Source: DASXUG01 sp036504995
GTDB taxonomy: Bacteria; Pseudomonadota; Gammaproteobacteria; Burkholderiales; Methylophilaceae
Length of the DNA: 64,000 bases
Reading direction: 5' to 3'
NCBI GenBank assembly: GCA_036504995.1
Contig: DASXUG010000006.1
Span: forward strand, 1 to 64,000
The notes below the pieces were generated by a model. The model was not told the origin of the DNA. It did not search any database and saw nothing but the letters and a program-made list of their open reading frames with translations. This document shows positions 35,871 through 44,643 of the stretch, piece by piece; position 1 is the first letter of the stretch; each line of letters begins with the position of its first letter. The translations under genes were made by a program, and so were the position numbers.

Positions 35871-36917
35871 CTAATACCTAGCACCGCGGATATTACATAC
35901 TTGCACAGCAGGGTTTGCCATAGTGGTCATTTGTAAGTCTGTCATTTTCGATTTTGCAGGTACTTCCGCCATCACCATACAATCTACGCATTTACCCTTA
36001 GCAATATCGTAACCTTTGATGGATTCCAACCCTTTTACGTGGGTCATAATCGTGCCATCTAAAATAGCCTCATTTAAGTTAGCGCCCGTTATGTCTGCGC
36101 CAGTAAAGTCGGCCTTACTAAAATCAGCGCGGAATAAATCAGTGTGACTTAAATTTGCGTTGCGGAAGTCTGCAAACTTGAAGTTAGAGCGATTAATATC
36201 GGCACCTGCAAAATTTGTATTGGCAAAATTGCCGCCAACCGCGTCAAAGCGCATTGCGCCCATCGGTTGATTGCCAATGTCCAAGCCAAACTTGCCTTGT
36301 TGGATATTCGCATCGCTCATGTCTACATTACCTAAAGTGCCGATCATGCGTGCGTTGGTAAGATTGGCTCCCTTAAAATTGGTTTTGTCGAAAATCGCTT
36401 GGAAGATAGTGGCATCTTTAAGATTTGCACCACTTAAATCAGTACCTTCTAACCGAGCAAGATTAAGATAAGCACGTTCCAGATTAGCACCACTTAAATT
36501 TGCGCCACGCAAATACGCGCCAAAAAAGCTTGTATTCACCATGGTGCAATGATGTAAATCCATTTTATCAAACTCTAAATACCCTAAGTCTTTGTTAGAT
36601 AAGTCACAATTATTTTTAGCTATTTCTGCTACCGCTTGCGCTTGTGTCATTTTTTCACGTGACACCTCTGTACTTTTTGCATAAAAAGCTTGCGCTTGAT
36701 TAATGGTCATTTGCGGGTTTTGCATAAAACTGGCTTTGGAATCTTCACTACCAAAACAATAGGTTTTACCTTGAAACTCCGTTTTAATACTACAGTCAGT
36801 TTGAAACACCTGTCCCTGTGAAAGTGATGTTGTGCATTGCTTACCAAATTCCGCGCTACTACTAGCATTGGCAAACACTAACAAAATAGATGCAATCAAG
36901 ATCTTTAATATGTTCAT
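35871..36917 (-). CDS. Exported pentapeptide-repeat protein with YHS-like N-terminal domain
   Basis: 348 residues. A signal peptide (ends near SSSA) is followed by a short domain with GKTYCFGSEDSKASFMQNP, similar to YHS domains (Y-x-F-x-S-x-x-x-x-x-x-F pattern). From about residue 120 to 290 come A(N/D)LxxAxL pentapeptide repeats, which form a right-handed quadrilateral helix. The C-terminal tail has CVDC. Function is unknown; the YHS-like part could bind a metal. Confidence 0.75.
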   Translation of the reverse strand: MNILKILIASILLVFANASSSAEFGKQCTTSLSQGQVFQTDCSIKTEFQGKTYCFGSEDSKASFMQNPQMTINQAQAFYAKSTEVSREKMTQAQAVAEIAKNNCDLSNKDLGYLEFDKMDLHHCTMVNTSFFGAYLRGANLSGANLERAYLNLARLEGTDLSGANLKDATIFQAIFDKTNFKGANLTNARMIGTLGNVDMSDANIQQGKFGLDIGNQPMGAMRFDAVGGNFANTNFAGADINRSNFKFADFRNANLSHTDLFRADFSKADFTGADITGANLNEAILDGTIMTHVKGLESIKGYDIAKGKCVDCMVMAEVPAKSKMTDLQMTTMANPAVQVCNIRGARY

Positions 36918-37168
36918 GCTAATCTCCTTAATAATTATTTTAAGTAATCTAACTCAATGCAGGATTTGCCACCGATGCACACACTATCCGCTGATTTGAT
37001 ATGCCGTTCAGTAACTGTAGTCACACAAAAACTAAAGTAATGGCTAATGAAAATCATGAATTTAATATTCTTTACAACTTTTACGTCAGCTAAATTCTAT
37101 CTAGCTACGTTGAATGGTCACCTGCAGGAACTTTGCAGAATTAAATTAAAAGGTGAGAGGAAATTAAA

Positions 37169-37858
37169 ATGCGTGGCTTAAATAAACGTTTTTTAAAATG
37201 GAGTCATTTAACGATGTCTGCGCTAATTGCAACGACAATTGCTTTACCTGCGATGGCAGATGACGATTATTATGACAATGCACGTGTCGTTAGCGTAACT
37301 CCACAAACTGAACGCGTGAATACGCCGCGTCAAGAATGTAGCACTGAATATGTACGTGAGAGCTATGGCGACAATTATGGTTACCAACAAGACCGTTCAC
37401 CTGCTGGTGCGATTATTGGTGGTATTGCAGGTGGCTTATTAGGTGGTACTGTAGGTCGTGGTTCTGGCCGTGTAGCGGCCGCTGCAGTTGGTGCTGGCGT
37501 GGGTGCAGTTGTGGGCGACCGCATGAGCAATAACAATCAAGGTTACGGTTCGCGCACAGTGGATCGCCCTGTACAACGTTGCGTAAGTGTTGATAACTGG
37601 CAGACAGTTAATCGTGGCTACTTAGTACAATACCGTTACAATGGTCGCAACTATACAACCGTGAGTGATGTGCCTCCAGGTGATACGATTCGTGTACGCG
37701 TAATGGTTGCGACCGATAATGGTCAAGCCCCTGCCGCTTACGGTGCGCCAGCTGGCTACTATGATGCGCCACCACCCGTTGTAAGCCCGATCATTTATGG
37801 AGAAGGCAGAGGTTACGACGGTTATCGTGGCCGCAGACATGACCGTGACTACTGGTAA
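37169..37858 (+). CDS. Exported glycine-zipper protein (17 kDa surface antigen-like)
   Basis: 229 residues. The signal peptide ends near AMA. A glycine-zipper segment at about residues 88-118 (GAIIGGIAGGLLGGTVG, then AAAVGAGVGAVVGD) is the 2TM zipper of rickettsial 17 kDa antigen-like outer-membrane proteins. Cys near 50 and 135 flank it, and a Gly/Tyr/Arg-rich tail closes the protein. Probably envelope-anchored. A GGTGAGAGG ribosome site precedes the start. Confidence 0.8.
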   Translation: MRGLNKRFLKWSHLTMSALIATTIALPAMADDDYYDNARVVSVTPQTERVNTPRQECSTEYVRESYGDNYGYQQDRSPAGAIIGGIAGGLLGGTVGRGSGRVAAAAVGAGVGAVVGDRMSNNNQGYGSRTVDRPVQRCVSVDNWQTVNRGYLVQYRYNGRNYTTVSDVPPGDTIRVRVMVATDNGQAPAAYGAPAGYYDAPPPVVSPIIYGEGRGYDGYRGRRHDRDYW

Positions 37859-37905
37859 AATAAAAAGTAACGAAACAGCTTGAATTTTTAAATGAAAACT
37901 AACTA

Positions 37906-37930
37906 TGAGCCGCATATATTTTGCGGCTCA
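37906..37930 (+). terminator. Hairpin between glycine-zipper and LysR genes
   Basis: TGAGCCGCA/TGCGGCTCA, a 9-bp perfect stem with a 7-base AT loop, lies between convergent genes. T tracts are poor on both sides, so termination may be partial. Confidence 0.6.
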
Positions 37931-37979
37931 TTCAGTTTTACAAGGACAGTACCGCTTACATTTTAATTCGCGTCAACAA

Positions 37980-38903
37980 TTAAATATCATTTTGATCAAC
38001 GGGGAAAAATTTCCGATCCGCTAGACCTTGCGCCAAACAATCAAACACCACTCGAATCCTAGCTGGTACTGGCGTTTTCTGTGAGCGATAAACGTACACA
38101 TTCCAAGGTTCTGAAGTAAGCTCGGGTAGCACTTTGACTATTCGACCAGTTTTTAAATGCGGAATAGCCAAAAAACTTGCTATCTGACCGAAGCCACATC
38201 CATTCATCACCGCTTCAAACTCAAATGCGGCATCGCTGCCAGTTAGAACGGCTTGCTTTGGGTGCCATTGCTCACCACCAGCAAGAAACCAAGGCCAAGG
38301 CCGACCTGTTTTGGGGTCAATCGCCGCGGTCACTGGCAAGCTGGAAAGCTCATCTAAGTTCTTAGGGGTTCCTACTTGCTCGATCAACTCAGGCGTTGCA
38401 ACAATAAAAAAACGTATTTGGGATACTATCTTAGCAATAAGCTGGCTATCTCGCATAAATCCAACGCGAATGCCAATATCAATCTTTTCGCCCACGACAT
38501 CACTAATCTCATCCGAGAATACAACTTGTATCTGTAAATCAGGGTGTGCTGCCAACAGCCTACTCAATAAGGGACCTAGGTGATATTTACTAAAAACTGT
38601 TGGGGCTGCAATTCGTACTAACCCTTGAATTTTTTTGTTATCTGGCACGTTTTGTTTACTAAATATCTCATCAAACTCAGTGATATTGGCGCGCGCTTTT
38701 TGCGCCAAAGCAATGCCCTGCTCTGAAATTTGGGTGTGGCGAGTATTGCGAAAAAACAGCACCTCCCCTAGCGCCTCTTCCAAATCTTTAACAGCACGGC
38801 CTACGGCTTGAGGGGAGATACCTAGACGTATAGCTGCTTCTTTAAAACTGTCGGTTTCAGCCGCGGTACAGAAAATCCGTAACATTTCGAGTTTATTTAA
38901 CAT
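37980..38903 (-). CDS. LysR-family transcriptional regulator
   Basis: About 307 residues. The N-terminal helix-turn-helix (SFKEAAIRLGISPQAVGRAV) and a substrate-binding-type domain place it in the LysR family, CrgA-like subgroup. ATG 38903 follows GGGGGTG. It is divergent from an SDR gene, the common arrangement where the regulator controls its neighbour. Confidence 0.88.
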   Translation of the reverse strand: MLNKLEMLRIFCTAAETDSFKEAAIRLGISPQAVGRAVKDLEEALGEVLFFRNTRHTQISEQGIALAQKARANITEFDEIFSKQNVPDNKKIQGLVRIAAPTVFSKYHLGPLLSRLLAAHPDLQIQVVFSDEISDVVGEKIDIGIRVGFMRDSQLIAKIVSQIRFFIVATPELIEQVGTPKNLDELSSLPVTAAIDPKTGRPWPWFLAGGEQWHPKQAVLTGSDAAFEFEAVMNGCGFGQIASFLAIPHLKTGRIVKVLPELTSEPWNVYVYRSQKTPVPARIRVVFDCLAQGLADRKFFPVDQNDI

Positions 38904-39026
38904 AGACACCCCCACGATTCCAATTTATGGAATTCTAAAAGCTAAATACTATCATTTTTTAATGCAATCGTATTGGGCATAATGGTTTTCACTAATTAAC
39001 GAAACATCCATTTGAAAGGAAATAAA

Positions 39027-39770
39027 ATGAGTAACCAAATTAAAGACAAAGTAGTGGTGATTACTGGTGCAAGCAGCGGAATTGGCGAAACCACAGCAAA
39101 ACATTTAGCGGGATTAGGCGCTAAAGTAGTATTAGCCGCACGACGTATGGATAAGTTAGAGAGTATTGCCGCAGAAATTAAAGCAAACGGTGGCGCGGTG
39201 CTAATCGTCCAAACCGATGTCACCAAACAAGCCGATGTGGAAGCACTGATTAGTAAAGCATTAGCTACTTTTGGTCGCGTAGATGTCATGGTAAATAACG
39301 CAGGGTTAATGTCCATCGCACCTATGACCGAGCTCAAAGTAGATGAGTGGGATCGTATGATTGATATTAACATTAAAGGTGTGTTGTATGGCATCGCAGC
39401 AGCGCTGCCAGTGTTTCAAAAACAAGGGAGCGGCCACTTTATTAACATTTCATCAGTGGCTGGATTGAAGGTATTTAGCCCTGGTGGCACAGTATATAGC
39501 GGCACTAAATTTGCTGTACGCGCTATTTCTGAAGGGTTGCGTCATGAAGTGGGTGGCAGCATTAGAACCACGACCATTGAACCAGGAGTAGTCGATACTG
39601 AGCTAAAACATGGTAGTTCAGACGCCAATAGTAGCGCTATGCTCAATGAGTTTTATAAAATCTCGATTCCTTCCAGCTCAATCGCCCGCGCGATTGCGTA
39701 TGCTATAGAGCAAGACCCTGAAGTCGATGTAAACGAGATTGTCATTCGTCCAACTGTGCAAGACTTCTAA
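39027..39770 (+). CDS. Short-chain dehydrogenase/reductase (classical SDR)
   Basis: 247 residues. It has TGASSGIG (cofactor loop), NNAG, catalytic Ser near 140 and YSGTKFA (YxxxK). The Arg-rich ARRMDK segment after strand 2 suggests NADP(H). An AAGGA site precedes ATG 39027. Substrate unknown. It is likely controlled by the divergent LysR regulator. Confidence 0.88.
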   Translation: MSNQIKDKVVVITGASSGIGETTAKHLAGLGAKVVLAARRMDKLESIAAEIKANGGAVLIVQTDVTKQADVEALISKALATFGRVDVMVNNAGLMSIAPMTELKVDEWDRMIDINIKGVLYGIAAALPVFQKQGSGHFINISSVAGLKVFSPGGTVYSGTKFAVRAISEGLRHEVGGSIRTTTIEPGVVDTELKHGSSDANSSAMLNEFYKISIPSSSIARAIAYAIEQDPEVDVNEIVIRPTVQDF

Positions 39771-39824
39771 AAAATGATTGGGGGCGCTGGGGTCAAATCT
39801 TAGCGCCGACTTCCTTCATTAATG

Positions 39825-40817
39825 CTAGTACACTTTGTCACTATAAACCCAGGCACTAAGATTGAGCATAAGTGATTGATAGCGCTGACTATTGAGCGTA
39901 TTTTGCAAAACTTGGTAGTGCTCATCATCACAGGGCGTCAGCATATGTCCATTAAGCCAATCCAGCTCACGGATTAGAAAATTGGTTTTAGGCATGGTCT
40001 GCATAATGGCAATTTTTAAGCGTTCAATATCAAAACGTATTTGTGACACAGAAGCCGTGTGATTAACCTTTTGTATAATCTCTTGGTTAGCCTGAATTTG
40101 TGCAATATAACTAGCACCGCGATCTTTAGGGGCTTGATGGCGGCTAGGCACTTTGGTCGCTTGTGAGTGCGTCTTAATGGTAGGCTCGGCGCGGAGGTGC
40201 CTGTAACCAAGCTGAGCTTTACTTGAGTTTTCGATGATGAACGGCACATCTTTTTGTAAGGCTAGTGCCAGCTCAAATAAATGCTGTTTGCTGCCACCAG
40301 ATTTAAGTTCAATTTCTAACTCATGTATCGGTTCAATACTCTCCCATACTCGAGGCTGGCATACCTTCAGTTCACCATCATCTAAAGACACCTCTATTTC
40401 TGTGCCATCAGGATATTTGAGGTTCCAATCCGTGCGGATGACATCTACCACAAACACTGGCTTTAACGCTTGGCGTAACGCTGGTGAAGCAAAAATATTG
40501 GCGAGATGGGGTTCTTTTATTTTGTCAAAATCTGGCTCGTTTTTGGTGAGTAGATCTTCCCACTCCAGGCGTTGGTGTAACCCGCCAACGGAATGCCCAG
40601 TACTTTTAACCGCCTGAAACCAACCACCCGCCATGCTACGCACCCGCAAGCTCAAACCTGCATCTAATAAATAAAGATCAGGCGTGTCATAGTAAATACT
40701 AATCAATGAGCGCGTATAGGGATCACCGAACAAGTTGGTTTGAATGTCAGGGTGATCTGACAAGGTTTGTTTTACATTGGGCGCAACCCGCAGTTTAAGT
40801 TCAATTTCATTTGGCAT
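39825..40817 (-). CDS. CYTH domain protein, probable inorganic triphosphatase
   Basis: 330 residues. The N-terminal CYTH domain has EIELKL, the SLRVR strand and an acidic/basic tunnel pattern (about 1-205) as in YgiF-like triphosphatases. The C-terminal third has helices and a few histidines but is much shorter than a full CHAD domain, so it may be a reduced CHAD. It is transcribed alone. Confidence 0.82.
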   Translation of the reverse strand: MPNEIELKLRVAPNVKQTLSDHPDIQTNLFGDPYTRSLISIYYDTPDLYLLDAGLSLRVRSMAGGWFQAVKSTGHSVGGLHQRLEWEDLLTKNEPDFDKIKEPHLANIFASPALRQALKPVFVVDVIRTDWNLKYPDGTEIEVSLDDGELKVCQPRVWESIEPIHELEIELKSGGSKQHLFELALALQKDVPFIIENSSKAQLGYRHLRAEPTIKTHSQATKVPSRHQAPKDRGASYIAQIQANQEIIQKVNHTASVSQIRFDIERLKIAIMQTMPKTNFLIRELDWLNGHMLTPCDDEHYQVLQNTLNSQRYQSLMLNLSAWVYSDKVY

Positions 40818-40899
40818 GCTTGTTTTTGCGGGCTAGGGTTATCTGGAAAATGGTTATAAGGTGAGCATTATGGGGCCAACACCCAATGAGAATATTGAT

Positions 40900-41535
40900 C
40901 TACTTGTTGTTTCGATCCGCATTCACTATCCAGTGTAATAGTGGCGCCCATTGCTGCACATCACGCGCCACTAGCGAGGGGCGCATATCAAAAATACTGG
41001 TGCCCTGCTCTGCCGCTTGTACATAAACTTGCGCGTCACGTAAATGCCCCATCACAGGAAAATCACCTTCAGCTAGGTAATCGGCTAATTTTGCCGCAGC
41101 TTTAGTGCGACTATCAATACGCATACCCATCATTGCCACAAAAGTGCGCTCTTTACGTACCGCTTTTTCGTCACTTAATATCTGAAGAAAGTCTTCCGTC
41201 GCCCCAATATCAAAGGTAGACGATTGCATGGGCACCACCACCCAATCCGCAACCTTCACAGCCTCACTTAATTTATCACCATGCAAACCGGCGGGGGAAT
41301 CAATAATTGTCCAGTCTGCACTTAAGCTGTCAGCATTTTTGCCACGAGCATTCATCCCATGGATTAAAGGCAAATGGCTTGGTCTACGCTCTAACCAGCC
41401 TAATGAGGATTGTTGCCTATCCATATCAGAAAGCACCACATGTTTGCCGCGGCTGGCAAAATAACCTGCGAGGTTAGTCGCCATAGTGGTTTTGCCACTA
41501 CCACCTTTGGGGTTTGCAACGAGGATAGTTCTCAT
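40900..41535 (-). CDS. ParA-like ATPase
   Basis: 211 residues, short even for ParA. The deviant Walker A KGGSGKTT is at the N-terminus, and SDMDRQQSS and DSPAG follow. Without an N-terminal DNA-binding domain and without a ParB partner, it is more likely a positioning ATPase of the MipZ/ParC type. It starts 11 bases after the GGDEF-EAL gene and so is the last gene of that operon. Confidence 0.82.
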   Translation of the reverse strand: MRTILVANPKGGSGKTTMATNLAGYFASRGKHVVLSDMDRQQSSLGWLERRPSHLPLIHGMNARGKNADSLSADWTIIDSPAGLHGDKLSEAVKVADWVVVPMQSSTFDIGATEDFLQILSDEKAVRKERTFVAMMGMRIDSRTKAAAKLADYLAEGDFPVMGHLRDAQVYVQAAEQGTSIFDMRPSLVARDVQQWAPLLHWIVNADRNNK

Positions 41536-41546
41536 AACGCGAATCC

Positions 41547-43667
41547 TTAAATAATCAGATTTAGCTGATTGATATTTTTGAGTATGCTGTCTAGCGGTAC
41601 AGGTTTACCCAAGAAAAAGCCTTGACCGTAATCAACCCCGATGTCCTTTAGCAATTGCACCGCTTCGGTAGACTCTACAAACTCGGCAATCGTCTTAATG
41701 TGCATCGCTTCTGCAATGCTATGGATTGATTTTACCATCGCAAAGTCAATTTCGTTGTGGGTAATATCTTGTACGTAGCTACCATCCATTTTCAGGAAGT
41801 CTACAGGTAAATTCTTCAGATAAGCAAATGATGACATACCACTACCAAAATCATCTAGCAGAAATTTACAGCCAAAGCCTTTAAGGGCGTTAATTAAATG
41901 AATGGTTGTGGTCAAATTAACAATCGCAGCAGTTTCTGTGATTTCAAAGCAGATATTATTGGGAGATACTTGGTAAAACTCAAACTGCTCCTTGATAAAC
42001 TCAAGTAAATACTTATCGCCCAGTGACACACCTGAGAGATTAATTGAGAATAAATGATTGGTTTTAATATTATTCACATTCAGATAATCGCGATAAGTGG
42101 AAAAAGTGTTTTTAATCACCCACCTATCGATCAGAGGCATTAAGTGATAGCGCTCAGCCGCAGGGATAAAAGCCATCGGCGGAATCAACTTATCATCAAC
42201 ATCTAACTTGCGTATCAATATTTCGAATATAAGGGGTTTTTCATCAAACTCTTTAAACGGAATAATCGGCTGACAATACAAACAGAAGCGGTCGTCCTCA
42301 ATCGCTTGATTAATGCGATTAACCCACTCCATCTCGCCTTGGCGGCGATTTAACTCATCATCTAATACCTCATATACATGAATACGGTTGCGCCCGTTAT
42401 CTTTGGCCGTGTAGCAAGCAGAGTCGGCCGTTGCCATGATTTTACCTATGCTGATGGTATCTTTGGTAATCGGAACCATGCCGATGCTGACGCCAATTCT
42501 AAAAATCTTATCACCGTGCACAAACCTAAAGTCTTGCACTAACATGCGCAAATCTTCCACCATTTTGATGGCGGCATCAATCGTACAGTTTTCAAGCAAC
42601 AAGCCAAACTCATCGCCGCCCAAGCGAGCCAGTGTGTCGGTATCTCGCATACGGTTACTCAGAATCAGACTAATTTGCCGCAGCAATTCATCCCCTGCTT
42701 GGTGGCCACAGGTGTCATTCACTATTTTAAACTGGTCTAAATCCATGTAGCAAAACACATGGACGTAGTTTTGATCCTTAGCACTAAACAAAGCACTTTC
42801 AAGTCGATGTTCAAACTCACGCCGATTCACCAAGCCCGTGAGTTCATCGTGTTGCGCCTGATAACTCAGTTGGATGGTGGCATCTTCAATACGATCTTGC
42901 AGATAATCGTGCGACTGAGCCAAGCGGCTGGCCATATGGTTAAAGCCTTTTTGTAAGGTATGTATTTCGCCAATCGAATTTTCATCAATACGCAGCTCAA
43001 AGTGACCTTTGCCAATGCGATTGACTGCATCTGCAAGCGACTCAATGGGTCGACTAATTTTACGCCCGATACGCCAAGCAATTAACGCTGTCATGCACAA
43101 GCTCAGGCCCGCGAAAAATAAGTTGCGGGCAATCAATTTTTGCTTAATAGCAACGATGCGTTGCTGACTCATGGACACATATACTTGGCCAATGACTGGC
43201 ATGATAGCGCCATTATTCAGATCACTTTTTATTTGGCTTTCATCGGTAAAGTCATCAATATTAATCGTATTTTTAAACACGGGCGCGCTAAAAACCAGCT
43301 TATCTTTTAACTCCCACAACTGGGTATTTATTTGTTTGGCAGTATCCGCTGTAGCTTGCTCAATTGGTCGGCCACTGACCGCTAAAGTGCGCCCATATTG
43401 GTCTGTGATTAAAATGGATAGAATATCAGGCTCATGACTCATAGCCTGTTGGATCAACGGTTGTAAAAAGTTAAGGTTGCCCGAAACCACCCCGTACTCG
43501 CTAGCAGGTGCAAGCTGCGTTGCAATGACATTACCGCGATCTTTGAGCGAATCCTCCAAGGTATGCATGCTGTTTCTGATGGAGTACGCCGTCAGCACGA
43601 TAGTAACAATAGTGATAGGCAAAATACCTAGCAATATTAACTGCGCTTTAATGCCTAAATTTTTCAT
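41547..43667 (-). CDS. Membrane GGDEF-EAL protein with periplasmic sensor and HAMP
   Basis: 706 residues: TM helix at about 10-31, a periplasmic CHASE8-like sensor (about 35-175), TM helix near 180-200, HAMP, GGDEF domain and EAL domain. GGDEF is intact (RLGGDEFG), with the inhibitory site RDTD five residues before it. The EAL motif reads EILIR, which keeps the needed Glu and Leu, and LDDFGSG and the LKMD lysine are present. It could both make and break c-di-GMP. Overlaps the upstream binding-protein gene by four bases. Confidence 0.88.
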   Translation of the reverse strand: MKNLGIKAQLILLGILPITIVTIVLTAYSIRNSMHTLEDSLKDRGNVIATQLAPASEYGVVSGNLNFLQPLIQQAMSHEPDILSILITDQYGRTLAVSGRPIEQATADTAKQINTQLWELKDKLVFSAPVFKNTINIDDFTDESQIKSDLNNGAIMPVIGQVYVSMSQQRIVAIKQKLIARNLFFAGLSLCMTALIAWRIGRKISRPIESLADAVNRIGKGHFELRIDENSIGEIHTLQKGFNHMASRLAQSHDYLQDRIEDATIQLSYQAQHDELTGLVNRREFEHRLESALFSAKDQNYVHVFCYMDLDQFKIVNDTCGHQAGDELLRQISLILSNRMRDTDTLARLGGDEFGLLLENCTIDAAIKMVEDLRMLVQDFRFVHGDKIFRIGVSIGMVPITKDTISIGKIMATADSACYTAKDNGRNRIHVYEVLDDELNRRQGEMEWVNRINQAIEDDRFCLYCQPIIPFKEFDEKPLIFEILIRKLDVDDKLIPPMAFIPAAERYHLMPLIDRWVIKNTFSTYRDYLNVNNIKTNHLFSINLSGVSLGDKYLLEFIKEQFEFYQVSPNNICFEITETAAIVNLTTTIHLINALKGFGCKFLLDDFGSGMSSFAYLKNLPVDFLKMDGSYVQDITHNEIDFAMVKSIHSIAEAMHIKTIAEFVESTEAVQLLKDIGVDYGQGFFLGKPVPLDSILKNINQLNLII

Positions 43668-44632
43668 GGCATCGATCTTTCATATTTTAGGATTTGCTCA
43701 GTAATGGTAGCGCTATCGGCAACATCCACACCTAACGAGCGTGCGACCTGACGATTCACTTCAACTGAGAAATACTGTGGATTGAGTGGGGCGGGGATTG
43801 ATGCATTGGGTTTATCTTTCAACTGTACAATCTGCTCGACGGCTTGTTTGGCGAGCAGTTTAGGCGTACTAAATATCGCCGCCATCGCTCCAGCCTTTAC
43901 ATAGGCTTGTGAAAAACCAATCACAGGGCGCTGTTGTCGATAAGTGGTCAATAAGAAAGTAGCCGCAGTATCCTTGTTATAAATATCGGGGTCGGCAATT
44001 GCTAATAAGGCGGAGCTGTTCATCAAAACATGTTGCAATTTACTCGTTAAATCATCACCTTGACTCACAAGTTCAATGTGCACATCTAACCCGGATTTAT
44101 TAGAGACTTGCTGAATTTCATCGCCTAGCGCGGATGAGGTACTACCTAGCAAAACCCCTATCGACTTGGTGTTGGGCAACACTGCTTTTAACATCGAAAC
44201 TTGGCGGGAGATGGATTGATCAAGAAAAATTGCAGATAAATTACTAGCCGTTCGACCACTTTCTTTTAAGATTTTGTCATAAGCTAGCTTAGGTACAAAC
44301 ATGCCAAAAACTGGAATTTTTGGATCAAGCTTACTTGCGCTAGAAAAAGCCTGCACACCCACGGCCACGACAAATGTATTGCTTGGTAAATTTGCGGGGG
44401 TAAATTGATCAAAAGCGATCAAATTAAGCTTAAGATTGAGCGCGTTAGACTTTTGCCACTCAGACTTGAATTGATCTACAAATTCCACACTCGCATTATT
44501 GCTAGTGTTGGCAATGATAGTCAGATTATCCCAAGCCAACGCGTTAGCAGATGACAAGACAAAGCATAGCCAAAATGATGACCGCAGCAGCCACCATAGC
44601 CATTTTGTATTGATGTGATCAAAACTAATCAA
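43664..44632 (-). CDS. Periplasmic ABC-type substrate-binding protein
   Basis: 322 residues with a long signal peptide (ends near ANALA) and the two-lobed fold of the ABC_sub_bind family (segments VGVQAFSS and SIGVLLGSTSS). No ABC permease or ATPase is nearby. Here it sits between a TonB receptor and a GGDEF-EAL protein and overlaps the latter by four bases. It probably acts as a periplasmic sensor module rather than in transport. Confidence 0.78.
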   Translation of the reverse strand: MISFDHINTKWLWWLLRSSFWLCFVLSSANALAWDNLTIIANTSNNASVEFVDQFKSEWQKSNALNLKLNLIAFDQFTPANLPSNTFVVAVGVQAFSSASKLDPKIPVFGMFVPKLAYDKILKESGRTASNLSAIFLDQSISRQVSMLKAVLPNTKSIGVLLGSTSSALGDEIQQVSNKSGLDVHIELVSQGDDLTSKLQHVLMNSSALLAIADPDIYNKDTAATFLLTTYRQQRPVIGFSQAYVKAGAMAAIFSTPKLLAKQAVEQIVQLKDKPNASIPAPLNPQYFSVEVNRQVARSLGVDVADSATITEQILKYERSMP

Positions 44633-44643
44633 TCAAAACCTGA

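Noticed and set aside
40900..41535. Chromosome or plasmid partition locus parA-parB
   Set aside because: No parB, no parS-like repeats and no replication gene; the gene is the end of a signalling operon.
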